Part shown: positions 1 through 13,909 of the stretch, piece by piece
How the letters are laid out: the number at the start of each line of letters is the position of its first letter
How positions within the stretch are numbered: position 1 is the first letter of the stretch
Assembly (NCBI RefSeq): GCF_002443255.2
Contig: NW_019211457.1
Coordinates: forward strand, 49,005,233-49,069,232
DNA length: 64,000 bases
Direction: 5' to 3'
Source: Varroa destructor
Taxonomy: Eukaryota; Arthropoda; Arachnida; Mesostigmata; Varroidae
The notes under the pieces: generated by a model
Databases searched by the model: none
What the model saw: only the letters and a program-made list of their open reading frames with translations
What the model was told of the DNA's origin: nothing
Position numbers and translations under genes: made by a program

Positions 1-3000
1 AAACAATACTAGGTACTAATAAAACTTTAAGTATACACCTCAAAGGATACCTGTCAAATAAGCTTTACATATTTATTTTAAGCTAACAATGTTTTACATT
101 CTAGCTAACAGTCTAACAATGTTCCAGGAAAGTATTATAGAATTTATAGATACAATATTTATTGAGCTAAAAATAAACTCGTGAAACAAAACTTTTTGGC
201 CAGTAAACCGCGAACTTTGGGCACATATTCAAAAAATATAACGCAGAAATATAGTAGAAAGTCAGATATGAAAAATAAATGGCATTTCCAATGAACCTGT
301 CAGAAATCTAAACGCACTAGCCTTCATATGTTCGCATGAGGTCTATGTTTTATTATGAGTGAACTAAACAGATCGTTGTAACCTCGTTCGGCTTTTTAGT
401 TTGCGGAGTTCGAAGTCTAAACATGGTTTATTAAGAGCCTGCATCCAGCTACACCTCTGGCTAACTTCGATGGCAATTTCACAAAATTGTTGTTGTTCCT
501 AGTGCAACGCTTTCGTTTATTACGTGGCAGGTTGTGTTCAATGGTGTTTAAAGAAACAATTGTGCCCCTTCGTGAGATTACTCACCATCTCTTGGCACTG
601 GCTGCGCTTTTTCCATTTCGGTGTTGTTGCTGCAGAGCTCGTATTCTGCCTGAAGCCCCACTTCATAAACCTCAGCACTTCCCACTTCACCCCTAGTGTT
701 GCTCCTGCTTGTTTTCGACCATATTCAAAGCTCAGTGTATTACCATCGGGGCGCTATATACCACAAATCTCACTGGAAGTTCTGCTGCACAAACTAATTG
801 CCTTCGCCGAATACTGTGCTTGGTCATTCGGTTTACCCCTTCAAGCCTTTTCCCCTTCGATGTTTTGATTACCCCTCTCGCTTTACTACACCCCTTTTTT
901 CTTTAATTACCTTCGAGTAATCCATTGCGTTTCCTATTCGTACGATAAGTATGTAGACGTCTAAAGGCTTACTTATGCATACACATAATTTGCAGGTGAG
1001 AACGCGAGGTAACTTTCCATCCGTTCATCCTACCCAACAGACACTTAATGGTTTTCAAACAATGAATTGCAAAAGACCCAATACAGTTGCAGCTTTTCTT
1101 TGTTTTTTCATTTCCTCTCATAACGTCTACAAAATGGGCTTGCTGTACATTTCCAGCTTAGAGACAAATGACATTACCTTCTACTACAACGAACTGTTTC
1201 AAATATGCTTCGTATTAAGGGTAATCTGTAAAAGTAAGCAGCTACGTTTGAAAGTATTAATTTTTACTAGATTATAGAACAATTGATAAGCTTGCTGCCT
1301 GATAACGCTAAATTGCCCAGTAATCGATGAATAATTGATGCAGGATGATCTAAGTCGCCATTTTAACCTACGCTTATACAAACATCACAATTGAATGATA
1401 ACTATATAAACTAATTATATCAAAAAGCGAAGCCGTATTTAGTGATATCGCTGGAGCCAAGTATTACAGCTATATATATTTTAACGATAAGCCACAATAT
1501 GACTAAATCATTTTTTTATATTTTCGAATCTCTGAAACTTATGGAGTATTAAAGCACGACATGATCGTCTCAAGTAATAATTGTTTAACTTAGATGAATA
1601 CATGAAGACTAAACGATTTTAATAAGAGCAACAAGCTATGTGCGCGATCAAAAAAATTGTAATAGGGTATTGCGCTTCTTATTTATTCTAGATTAACGCC
1701 TCAAAGAATAGGATTTTTTTTCAAAGGTAATAGAGCTCTGAGCCATCCGTCACTTTCGCGGGTCAAACTAAGAACGCTAGTTGTCTAAATAGTAAAAAGC
1801 TGTAACGGATGACTTTACTCAATCTGTTTAATCAACATATTTTGCATTTTACAATTGGAAGGTATGTAGTAACATGTTGTTACTGTCTTTTTTAACTTCG
1901 ACAGCCTTTAACATACGCCGGAGGAGCTCAGTATGCTTACAGTAGGGTACAACGTAAGTCTGCGTTCGAGATAATTTAATTAATGTAAAGGAAAAAGCAC
2001 TCTAGGACAGCAATTGAAGACCAGTGTCTGTTTCGACTATAAATCAACTTTCTGTCTTTCAAGTTAAAGGGCACTTAGATAGCGTAGCATAATAATTTTG
2101 TGAATAACAAATAATGTCATTTTGATTTGTCAAACCATATACATTATAAAGTCATATTGGAATCAGTATAATGACTTACTTGCAGCTCAGTCAGTTCTCG
2201 CAAAGTTGGACGACTGTAACGAAACTCATATTTGAATCAGTTGGCGTATTTGTTTAGCACGACAAACTGTAATTCAATTTTTTTACTGTTTAATTTTTGC
2301 CCGCAGCCTCTGCGGCTATTATCACACATATTGACTTGATTTTATATTCAACTGCGATGCTGTGTCAGGCAACTGTAGGTTACGGGTGTCGGATAATAGC
2401 CAAGCAGTTTACAAATTCTCTCCTGCAGACTCCTTCCAAGACCCAATAAGGAAGAAACCTACTAAATGCTTTGAAAGAATAAGAAAACAGTTGACAGATA
2501 TTCGTGGTCGTTCAAACTAACAATGAACAAGCTTGCTTGGAGCTACGTGCTCTGCCCTCTAGCCTGAACCATCGATAGTTTTCGTTAACAATGCAATGTT
2601 TCCTTTCTCTTTATTTCTGATAGGCTTCCTCTAGTGTCACTCATCCACAAGCATTTGGATTTTTTTATACGCACACACGTACCTACATACACATCAATAC
2701 CCACAGAGACCATAATACCAACTACAGGAAAGGATATTGTAATGCACATTTAAATACGGTTTAAAGTACGGTTTGCATTTGCATTAATTGTGTACACCAG
2801 CAAAAACGCATTATTCCGAATAGTAACGTAATACAAAATACGAGAGCATTACTGAGCATTTTTTTTATATGGTTTTTTTGAGGAAGGGGAATACTTTATA
2901 CGCACGCATAGATGGAGGGGAGACTGTTTGCAGTTTCACTTCAAAGCTTCTGTCTAACTTAAGTATAACTAGAAGCGCCTTCATAATCTAAGGGAGATTC

Positions 3001-6000
3001 TTCTTCTCGGGTTTTTTTTATGTTCGATCCCGGAAATTGTTATTTATACCGAGCCTTCTGATCATTGCTCATTGTTATTAAAAAGGGCTTCGTGGTGCAC
3101 AGACGAAACAACGTTACACACAATACGCGCGTTTATCTTTAAACCCACGTACAATGTTTTCCTAAGGAAAGCTGCTACCATTTTGCCTCTACAAAAAGAA
3201 GTTAGCTACTAGTTAATTCCCGTTTGTCAGCTTTTTGCCGTTGTAAAAGTTTTAGATAGTCAACCATTAGCCCATTAGCCTGATCACGTTCGGCTTAAAA
3301 GTGCACGAGCTTTCTCTTAAATTATTGCTCAATCATACGTAGCAAACTTAAAGCGTATGTGCTATGCCTTCACGTGCGGTTACGCAAGCGTTTCTCGATG
3401 TGTAAAATAACTCGTCAGGTCTCTGATCGGTTTCATTAAGATGAAAAATAGTTTCAGTGTTTTGTCAACTAGAGGTCCCGTTTAAATTAGGTGTAGAGCA
3501 CTCGGAACTAATAAGCAATGCAGTTTGCATATGCTGCGTACACGTCAGGTCTGGAACCTAGTTATTATGGTTATTTTCTGAACTGTTTCTTGCTTGATAC
3601 ACTGTTCGCACGTTGACTGAACTTTACTAGTAGAAGCTTCTAGCGCAACCAAACTATAGAACAAAGACTTGTGTATGCGCAGCAGTCTGTTGTACTGTTC
3701 ACGCTTTGCAAAAAGTTCGTCGCGAAAATGACCATTATGTGTGAAATTAAGGCGGAATACCTTGCATTCCATTATATCCGGCGAGACTCGTTTCGACACT
3801 TTCGATATCAACGTCAAGTTACTTTTTGTGTGACCATAAGAAACAAACAGCAATGAACTAAAGTTCCATTGCTCAATAATAGTTCAAAGACTTTAAAGGC
3901 ACTGCGGATTTTTTTGTCTCTACTCCCTACGTATTGAACCACTTTGGATTTAAACGTGAAATATTTCTACAAATGTCATTTAAGAGTGGGCCTACGGCAT
4001 TACTGGGCCCACTTTAGCCCCCTGCGAAAACCTGCGAAGAGCTCTGTGGAATGTCAGCCTTGATGTAAAGTACTATATACCATGTTTCTAGCGCGTTACC
4101 AATTGAACCATACCGCTCAGCACCTAGTTAACCATAAGCAAGGAAATCTTTGCACAATTGAAATCTTGTAACGCACTACTGTCTTGTACCGCCTGCACTT
4201 ACAGGGAAACTTTTTGAAGACAGAGGGGTGGGTCCCGCATAGACTCAAGTAAAGTGCCACGGCGACCCGGTTGGCTGATATATTTACGCTTGCACAACGT
4301 AAATGGAAGCAATTTTTATACGAAACCTCAAATCGACTGAGCCTTTTAAAGTGAGTCAACAAATTGACGAAATAAAAGCTCTGGACTCGCAAAGAAATTG
4401 TTGCACGACAACGCTCGCGCTTACGTAACTTTGGCTATTCGAAAAACCATAACGGACTTTTTCGCAGTTGTTTTATAGTGTGGGCGTAACTCGATCAAAT
4501 TACTAGCTATATATTATTACAAGCTATACACCACGGGCGAAAAAACAAGTGATTTAAAGTACAGGTCTTTAAACTGATATGTAAACAAGTCGCCTAGACA
4601 GAAATAATTTAGTATATAATGCACTATATTTAGTGGAGAACTAGTCTTTTCAAACGTTTGAAACGTCGTTTCAAAGCACTTAAACTTAGCAAAAAGTAAG
4701 AAGTACTTATTATTATCCAAATTCCAGATCTTTCATTCTAAAAGCTCAGAAATTTATCTAATTTTGCCTACTGACCACACATTTTCCATTTTATTTGAAA
4801 GTTTATAGTATCAGCATAACAACACTAGTGTATGCCGTGTTCTGTATAAGGTATTTAAATAAATTAACTGGAATCTAAGCAGAAGCGTAAGTTTGAAGCT
4901 TCAGATCCCTTATCATGATCCAGATATTTATCTAGTAAGTCCAATATACCTACAATAGCACATAAGGCCGATAATGCGTGATCGATTGTAGCGAGCGGTG
5001 TGAAGACTTTAGGCCATCAGGTCGCTATCCTTTAGGGGCTTGCGACCTGACATGAATCAAGCGTGTTGCGCACATGTTGAGGCGTCTGTTTATACGAAAC
5101 ATGAACTGCTACTGCATGAATCTTGCTTAAATAAACGACACGCGCCAATGAAAGTGAAGTCAACTTAAGATAAGAACACAACACGGGGGCCGTAAACGTA
5201 TTTTGGATATACAAAGAAATAAAGCAAGGCGATAATGGCTAAAATAAAAGTAAAATAATGGCAAAATGAATGTGGCCTGGCCGAGAATAGCACGTGAAAA
5301 AGTTTCTCGATGCAGTGAAAGTTCTGCTAGTGTTAGTGATTATCGTAAAACAGATGAATAAATATCAAACGTTCATAATGATGCTAAAACCACTATTGAT
5401 ATTAATGGCAATGCATTTAGTCTAATTCGAGTGTCTAGACGAAATCCCTAATACCAACTATTTTCCTTCTCCAGAGTCTTAATTTTCTAATTTATTAAAA
5501 AAAAAATAACCTTCATTACTAAATATATTTTTTTACACAAAGCAAAATTTCATTTTTTGAATGTTTCTCCGAAGAATTTCTGTTGTGCTCGTTTTGTATT
5601 ACTACAAAAAAACTTTTTATTTAACAACGCTACAGAAAAGCTCGACAGTCAACCGAGTGCGTTACACAATTCACAGTCGTTTACGAAGCAGCAAAGTAAA
5701 CAGGCAGGCATTATTTGAAAAATAGATAAAGTATTAGTTAATCTACGTTCCGTAAAAGATAAAGCTTTTAAAACTTGGAAATAATCCTCATAATGTTGGG
5801 TCGAAAGCGAAAAATGTGAAAATACCTATTGAAGCATCTTTAGGTAAACTTAATAACGGACGGGCTTCATTTGAGATCTACTTAAATGTGTTCCCTAGAA
5901 ATATAGAGAGGGGATAGAGTTGGTATCATCACGTAAAATTATTACAATCTTTAGGTCTTAGATCAATACAAGTGGAACATTAAAAAATGATATCAATTAT

Positions 6001-6690
6001 GAGATCTATGCCGGTTTAAATAGAATTATACTGATAGGGATATAATTAGGACCTCTTCTTTAACAATTTTTACTCTCTGAACAGTTAACCATTATGCCGT
6101 AATAATGCTCACCATTGATGTGGAAAGGCTTGTTGCTCGTGCCAACTAAATTAGCTGATAAGACAAACATTTCGCTTTCAGAGAAAATAAATTAAGAAAA
6201 AAAGAATAAATGAAGATTATGTAACTGATTTTCGCAGCTTCTATGAAACAAAGTAGGGAACATCTATACAGACTAAATTCAGCAAAACAATACGCTATAT
6301 GCTAAATATGTCTTGCTTTGGAAAGTTAACAGTAACGAGCCAAAATAGTGCAAGAAGTGCTTTTACTTTTAAATTATTGTGACGCACTCAACGACTTTTT
6401 AAGTTGTACGCCACATGAGCAAGACATAGGCGGACAGCGGCAAAAACAAGTGAAAGAGTACGTACGTGATGCGGGAAGCGTGCTGATGTACATATCCTTT
6501 AGACAGGGGTAGAACATAGATGATGGCACCACATGAGGAAATTATTTCGTTCAGTGCTCCCAGTTCTTCCTCCTTTTCCGAATCGTAACTGATATGCGCA
6601 ATTACCCAGAGCGAGGTCGGTAATGCCGATTCTCTAGTAGGAAACCAGCACTATAGTAGTAATAATATGCGGATAGCAAGCGACGGAAGT
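1..6690. other. AT-rich non-coding stretch, nothing recognised
   Basis: No open frame here exceeds about 115 codons, and none has coding-like composition together with good splice sites. Frames at 487-906 are open in two overlapping phases over a slightly pyrimidine-rich stretch, but their translations are low-information and cysteine/phenylalanine-rich. I see no transposon protein, tRNA or tandem array. It is probably intergenic or intronic. Confidence 0.5.
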
Positions 6691-6697
6691 AAACTGA

Positions 6698-6871
6698 GAG
6701 GGATGCAGTACAATCCCAACATCCTTACCAAGCCTGGGTTCTGTTCCTAGGCTCCCAGAGAGAGGAACTGCTTTATTCTCCTCATACCATCCCTGCCCGC
6801 CCTCGTTTTATAAGTCAGAAGGAAAACGCGGAGAAATTAGAAAGGGCAAGCAAGACGAAATTAAGGACAGG
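6698..6871 (+). CDS. Candidate internal exon ending at a strong splice donor
   Basis: One plus-strand frame stays open from just after a TGA near 6695 to 6871 and has no ATG. It ends exactly at a strong donor (AGG followed by GTAAGC) in phase 0. The first half of the translation is proline/serine-rich; the last 20 residues are lysine/arginine/glutamate-rich (KSEGKRGEIRKGK region). The stretch is visibly GC-richer than its surroundings. The true 5' boundary is unknown, and I could not pair it with another exon. It could also be the end of an untranslated first exon. The protein family is not recognised. Confidence 0.28.
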
Positions 6872-6899
6872 GTAAGCACTCGCAAAGGTGGTAAACACA

Positions 6900-9800
6900 A
6901 CTTGATGTTTCGTAAATAGTGTCATCTTAGACCTTAGACGTCACAACCTGTTCTTCTATATGGCAGCCGACTTTTTGTGGGCAGCTGCCTGATGCCATAA
7001 AGTAAGAAAATATTTTTATTGTATTTTTCAAGAACAAAAATAATAAGCTCAAGGAGCAATATATAGTGTTACAGTTCACGTACCTACGTGTGCTGAATCT
7101 GTCGAATGCACAGTATCGAAGTCAAATTACTTACGTTTGTTAAATCTGCCATGGATCATTCTATTCACCAATTCAGAAGCGCAAAATAGTGTATGTACTT
7201 TTTCTCATGTAGATAATGCAAAACATATATCTGAGCAGCTTTACTTTATTTTCTGGAATAAACGATATTATATAGATTTCAGCACCTTTTCTCTGCTCAT
7301 CTGTTCGTTTTATTTCATCATTACGAACAAAATCATTCTGTGTCACTGTACAAAAAGAGACGACTCAAAAGAGGAATTTCGATTTAGACCGGTGCAGGTT
7401 CATACATTGCTAATCTCAGCAACGCAAACTTACACAAGGTTTGCTATGTAGTGGATAAATCCCGTATGATTGCAGTAGATTTACATTAATACATATAATT
7501 TATGAAGGCAGTGAAAACTTAGAGGGATATTAGCGAACTCCCGTATAAAGCTCGACTTTCCTTCCGTAAAACTTGTTGCTTATAGCTTTGCTCGTCTTTG
7601 CTAGAAAACGCGTTGGACTGCTCTTAAGCCAGAACGTGACTTCACCCTGTTGGCATTGCCACTACTCGGATCACAAAAGAATGTTAACGACTATGCGCCA
7701 TGATCCTCAAGAAACTCGGTGGTGGCCCCTTAAACGGCTCGCGTGCATTACTGAAAGCACTCGATACGTATATGCTCCTGTTGCTTCCTTTTCTGCAAGT
7801 TGTATGCCGACCCACTTTTCAGCTACAGCCGAACAAATAAGACGGAAGGAGATCAACCGCAACTCCTATAAACATGCAAACTAGTCAGTAGGGAGCCAAG
7901 GTGACTGCATTCCATTGGGGGTACAGCAAGAGAAACAACACTAGAAGTTGTAACCAGTCCCGCAGTTCGGGACAACGGACCCGGTCGTGTTTTTCGCAGG
8001 CGCCTGGAATTCGACTAAACTGTAAGGCTTTCGAAATAGATACTGGCATTACCATTACCAAGTTAGAGGTTACTTTATATGTTTAGTTGTCCAGATACGT
8101 TATCACAATACGTTAGCAATCATCTTGTAACGAATCCGTCTGCGGGCCAGATGTGTTAAAGCAGGTGTAATCGAATAAAGAAACGTTATATACATCGATC
8201 GACAAAAGCGGAAGTTTCAAATTAGGTTGAGTCTTCAGGGGGATCGTTACTGCTGGAGTCGCGCAAGTTGCGTTGGCTTGCACGCTCTTCATTATGAGTA
8301 TTTATTAGTAAAGGTAAAATTTCAAGAAGAGACTAATACGAACTGAATACGACCAAGTGGCGAGCTTCTCTATCAAATAATATAAGCGCAACAACTTAAG
8401 CTTAGTTTTAGTACTTTGTTCATTCACGAAGTTTCAATTGAGGTTTGTCTCTCTTGCCTATTTAATATCGCAGACCCAATCTCTGTAACTCGGTTTTGAA
8501 ATCTAAGTCGACGCAGCAACGAGCCAAAATGTGCGAAGAAAAGTGCTCGTTAACGAAATCAATTATTGACATTTATAACGAATTTGTGTGTTAATCTGTA
8601 AACGTACACGTCTAGTGAGGGTAGAGAGATGTCTTTCTTCATTCGAGACCAAAATTTCTAAGAAATCCATAAAGAAAAGTAATAATTTTGGATTTCCTAT
8701 CACGTGGGCAATATCGCTGCAGAATTTTTTGAAGAACATTACAGGTCGCTGAGTAAAATATTCTTTGGCACAGTCCGGAAAGAGAATTCAGTGTAACATG
8801 CGAGAAATTGAATATGTTTTTTTGACTAATAGACGATTTCAAAAGGCAAAATTTTCGATCTGAATACTAAACATGCGAATCCGACTTTTACTGGGTAATC
8901 CTTATTGATTAATCTTTTTCCGTGGTTGAATTGGGTCTAGCTAGAACTTTTATAAATGCCTCTTACAGCTGTTTATCCTGTGCATTGATGTTATGGTGAC
9001 AGCAGTAATCACCTCGTACCACGACATTATCCTAGATTTTCCCATCATTTTTCTCCTTCATTTAATATACGAAAAAAATATAACAAAGCAGAATTGTGAG
9101 GAAACCTAGAAATTTGAGATTGTCGGACAAGAATACACCGTTTTTGCCAACGGGGTGGCGGTTAGATACCTCCTCATTATGCTGCTTCTGTGCATATATG
9201 ATTGTCTCATGACACGAGCAGCCAATACCACGGTACGTATCGCCGTATGCCGAGATGATCGACTACCGCAACAGTTGAAATGATTGTAAAATTTCAGTTT
9301 TTTCTGAATTTCATTAATATTACACTGTGTTTTCTGTACCGATTGAACTTCATTTGTTGCATTTCTCAACCTTAATTATTGTATTCCAATGAGACTACTT
9401 AGCCTATTTATAAAATGTTTCATGTCGTGCTGACTATTCGATCAGCTGCTTAACCATTCGTTTACGTAGAGGAACATAGTTCGTAATAAAGTCGAGAGCT
9501 GGAGTTTACTACATGTTACTGTGAACATTTTTACAAAAACAATGAAGTGAATAAACTTTGCTTACTGATAACCGGGGACCCCATTAAGCAGGGCATCCTA
9601 TGTCCCAACATTGTATATATACAGTCGGTCCTTGCTTATCCGTACCTTCATTTTTACCCTAGATTGCTTTTATCATTTCCATTTGTTTTTCAATCTCGAG
9701 ATATAGGCACCAACCGGTGGCGAACGTGGTGAGTCATAGGAATAACTTGCATAAGCCTCATAAACTCCTTTTTACGATGAGGGCATAAGCAGTTTCACTG

Positions 9801-10385
9801 TTGATGATAACCAGGCACAAAATTCGGTTGTCTACTAGTAACGACGAAGTACAATATATGCGATACGCAGACTTGCATTACAGTAAACAAGGTTTTCAAC
9901 AAGAAGCAATACTGAATACTTGTATATTTTGTCTTCTTCTGCACTCAGTGCATCTCATTCAGGGTTAAAAAAACATTTACCGTATGCAAACACTTGACCA
10001 CTAAGTCGCTCGGCTTGTTTTTTTACCTACAATATAAATAACTTTTAATTATCATCTTGCCTATAAAAGCATTTGGTGAAAATGATGCAACTATGATACT
10101 TTTTGTATTTGATCTCATTGTTTCCATAGGGCGATTATGTTTATTTGAGGAACTTCTGCAACGGCAAGGTATTTCAAGCATTTCTGCCACGTTCTGCATT
10201 CTGGTTGCGATATCTGGGAGCCCTGATCGTAAATACCGTTATTGTATATGTCTATTGCATTCACCACCGAAGACGCATAAACCCAAAGAACAAATTCGGT
10301 CTCAAGGTCGCACTCCATCATGTGCAGGCGGACAAAAGCCAACGAGTACTTGTATCAGCGCGCGTTAATGAGCAAGCCGTAACCA
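6900..10385. other. AT-rich non-coding stretch, nothing recognised
   Basis: It holds only short open frames (up to about 105 codons before 10 kb) with no supporting signals. Open frames at 7137-7451 and 7573-7884 have no convincing start context, splice sites or domain. No repeats or RNA genes were seen. Confidence 0.5.
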
Positions 10386-10389
10386 GCTA

Positions 10390-10790
10390 CGGTAGGAAGG
10401 AAGTTTCTATCTGTTGGTTGCTGCAGACATTCCCTCCCTTCAGCCGGCTGGAAAAGAAGCTCTGCGTCGATGTAACTATATCCCTCTGGCCGAACAAATT
10501 AGCATAGCTTCGTCGTCGCTGCTGTTGTCGCCGTCGTCTTCATTTGGGCACCGACCACTCGGACCCACCTCCTCCTCTCGCCCTTTCCCTCTCGACCAGT
10601 CTCGTACTCCATCTGCTCCCTGTCTTCTTCGAGATCCATTCTTCGACTGCAGAAACAGCTGCAGATAATGGAGACCGCAGTACGCTGTCACTTAGTCGCA
10701 TCGTGCGAACTCCTTTTTCGCGGCGCATAGTCGACAACTTCTCCCCGATCTGCATAAAACTGAGTCTCGCTTCTTTCAATGCCAGCAATC
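10390..10790. promoter_or_regulatory. GC-rich, strand-skewed islet; possible first exon or promoter
   Basis: The plus strand here is strongly pyrimidine-rich, with CGTCGTCG and repeated CCTC/CTCTC motifs, and is much richer in G+C than the flanks. Frames are open on both strands through most of the islet: a 127-codon plus frame from 10544 and an 82-codon minus frame from 10788. That is expected when a GC-rich stretch has few stop triplets. The minus reading is charged and the plus reading serine/leucine-rich, so orientation cannot be decided. A transcription start region or an isolated exon is the simplest explanation. Confidence 0.3.
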
Positions 10791-10929
10791 AACAATATGT
10801 AGCTACTTCGGCAAAAATGCATTTTTCACACGAACCAAATATTCAATATAACACATATGGTACTTCAGATATTACTGGTTTGATGCTTGTTAATGGATTA
10901 TGCTTCGCTAAGCTGGCTCATGTTTAACG

Positions 10930-13600
10930 GGCTTAGTTGTATTCATATATACATTAAAAACTTTCAAATTACTATGGATGAATGTAATGTATAGGCACCT
11001 GCGGCAGCTAGTTGAATCGTTTTGAAGCACTATTTTATCTTTGATACACTTCACCAGTAGCGGACAAATATTCAGCAAATGCCTAAACATATACTAACGG
11101 CGACGATAAATATAAGCTTTTGTAAATCGAACTGCCGGATGGCTCTTGATCTACTAATATAGTTTACATTCACCACACTATTATATCGTGAAATTTGCGT
11201 CGATTACTAAACTGGTAACCACTTTTTTCTCTACCTAATAACTGTCGAAGACTTCTTGAGGAACTACCTAAGTTACTGACTGAACCACAATAAATGATAG
11301 CCCATCGTTCAGGTTATGCACTGCATATAGTCGTCAAACAAACGACAAACACATATTAATTCCAAAACGTATTTGAGAATGGAGAACACAATTGACTCTT
11401 CTCGCTAAGCTTTGTAACAGACAGTAAGGTTAAGGATTCGCTAATAATTCTTTATGCACTTGAATGTTGAAACGGTTTTTATGATACTGTTACGTATTTA
11501 TGTACATTATGCTGTACAGATTCAAGGTTCGTGTGCGTAAATATCTATTCCGGTCTCAACAGTCAGAAAAGAATACACGTGCCACATGAGCATACGGTTA
11601 GCGTGAAACAAAAAAGGTCGACACGTAATGTAAACCACATTAAACTTCTGAAAAACTGTTGTCTTGCTCAATAAGAGCGACATTTTTCCAGACTCAGTCT
11701 CGGTACGGCAGAACAGTTTTCTAAACATCTTTTTATCATAAAGAAATTCTTTGATGTCCTCACCCAATCAAGACATGCTAATCCCGCCCCAATCGAGAAA
11801 CCTTCATCAAATTGAGTCAATGATGACGAAGAACTCGAGTCCTCGACGCATCAGTAGTGAAGTACTAGCCATAGCAAGGTACGTTAAGTATAATACGTTC
11901 ACCAAAATATCTTAATGGTTTCAAAAATCACCGTATGCTTTTTGCAAATTTCTGCTATGTTTTATCATATCGTGCACAATATCTTTTAATTGTAACCGAT
12001 AAGAAGCTGCAGAAAATTGAATCGTACGGTTTGACGATAGCGCCGACCTAGAACGTTTTGCTTCCGATACCGAATATACATACTGAATGCCGATGTACGC
12101 CAGGATAATCTTTACAATTAATAAAGCGCTCCTTAAAGCATCTTGAGACACGCCCTAGGACAGCGTAACAAGCAGCTCCAGGAAGATTTCGACAATCGGT
12201 AAAGCTACTGTTGATTACCATGGATTTCGAGTAGTTTTATGTATCGCTATAACTGCTGTTTGATCCTATTTCCCTATGTTGGATGATACACAAACTTCCG
12301 GCAATCTTATATTTATACGCAGTATCAGAAAGACAGTAGATACGCAGTAACAATTAAAGAAAGTTTTAGATCGAGTGACATATAATGGCGACGTTTTCAA
12401 ACGATCTGTAGTCTTGAGAATATTCCCTAAAGCTATTGAAGATTTTGATTAGCGTATCATTGCGGCACCCCGAACCGAGTTGAAAACCGAGTACGGATTT
12501 CAACTTCGGTAATTGTATTACAGCCAACTTTATTTCCTGTCTTAGCATAAAAAGATTAGCGAATTTAAAGGAACCATTTTATAATAGGTATAATTTTTCC
12601 GAATCATTATTTAGCGTTGGATCGCATCTTGGGCACAAACTGCTATATTTTACTTTGAAGGCAAATGTTTACACGAACGTATAATAGATATTGCTGCTGT
12701 AATCTCGATAAGCCACACCAATATGTTTGTTCACAGGATTTTCTTTGAGTGGACAGCTTGCTTGGTACCTCGTGCATACATTCCCGGTAAATATCTTGTG
12801 AACTTTTCCATGTTCTTAAATTGTATATTTAAATGATGACTCACCTGTTCCTATCAAAACAGCTTAATTATAAGTTGGACATCAGCTGCAAAAGGACGAT
12901 AATTAGCGCTAAGTTTTATGGAGCGAGACCGGCTTTATTGCGTACATGAATTGAGAAAACAGTAGGTACTTGTCAATGATGTTTTATTGAATTTAACCTA
13001 TACTATAGCAAATTAACCAAATATCAAACATCATTGAAGAATGATATATTTTTTTAGTACTATCTTCAACTGCAGAGTGGAGCTTCGCATTATATATATA
13101 ATTGCTTTCTAATCGTACTCTGAATGCGAAGACCCCAGTTCAGGTATCGCCACACTATATTCTTATTGTAAATGGAACTGGCTACGCAGTCTTTAACTTA
13201 TCGTATTGTTATATGCTGGACTTTTATTTGCAATTCAAATTGGCTTCAACCCAGCTGGTAAACCATACAGCAAAGAATATTTCTACAATAGAGTCGAAGG
13301 GATGACAAAAATAAACAAAGATTTATTACTAGTAAGATCATAACGTTTTCAAGGTTTTACCGACTAATAGAAAAAGAGCTACTTATAGACACGCTAATCT
13401 TAATTGACTACATCGCAGGCCACTGACAAAGAAGTTCCCAGACGATGTTATCCTAAAACGGTTAAGATAGTTATCCGAATGGCTCGACGAAAAGAAGCAC
13501 GGCTAAAAGATGTCAACTTTTTAAAAGTCATATTTTTTTGTCTCGGCTATCTATTGCATCCACTAGGTTGACGTCGAAAGCCGGAAACTTATGGTTTGTT
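10930..13600. other. AT-rich non-coding stretch, nothing recognised
   Basis: Only short open frames of 60-80 codons occur, without splice or composition support. No mobile element or RNA gene was recognised. Confidence 0.5.
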
Positions 13601-13611
13601 TAACACTAATT

Positions 13612-13761
13612 TAGCTGCGGGGTGGGCCCCGTGCAACAGCAACCTGAACTTTGAGGAGCCGCTCCGAGCACCGTGTCAACACTTTGGCCACCAAGTCCGT
13701 CTCCATGACCTATTGGATGCGGCTTCTGCTTTTGTGTTCGAATCGTTGTTAGACATTTCAT
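13612..13761 (+). CDS. Candidate terminal exon with stop codon
   Basis: A pyrimidine-containing acceptor ending in TTTAG lies immediately before a GC-rich stretch. Two leftover bases are followed by about 48 codons and a TGA near 13759-13761. The translation is acidic/aromatic with EEPLRAPC and DLLDAASAFVFESLLDIS segments, which looks more like a folded C-terminus than chance sequence. An AATAAA lies about 140 bases downstream. The opposite strand is also open here (13606-13836) but reads cysteine/glycine/glutamine-rich. The upstream exon would need to end in phase 1; I did not find it. Family unknown. Confidence 0.3.
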
Positions 13762-13902
13762 GAGATGAATGACTCCGAACATGAAATGAAGAATGTCTAT
13801 GCTCTGGTTCGAACGTAGAGCACAACGCATCTGCAAGATTCGCCGTTGCCCACTAAGCTTTCAGGACGAGTGTCCAAGAACTTACAACCGGCAAAGTACA
13901 GT

Positions 13903-13908
13903 AATAAA
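13903..13908 (+). terminator. Possible polyadenylation signal AATAAA
   Basis: This canonical hexamer lies about 140 bases after the stop of the candidate terminal exon at 13612-13761. In AT-rich DNA it is common by chance, so it is only supporting evidence. Confidence 0.2.
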
Positions 13909-13909
13909 A

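Noticed and set aside
524..906. Overlapping 114- and 69-codon ORFs
   Set aside because: Low-information, Cys/Phe/Ser-rich translations in several phases; typical of pyrimidine-rich non-coding DNA.
10145..10507. 120-codon ORF with a hydrophobic segment
   Set aside because: Overlapping frames are open in three phases and both strands, and the translation is not like any membrane family I know.
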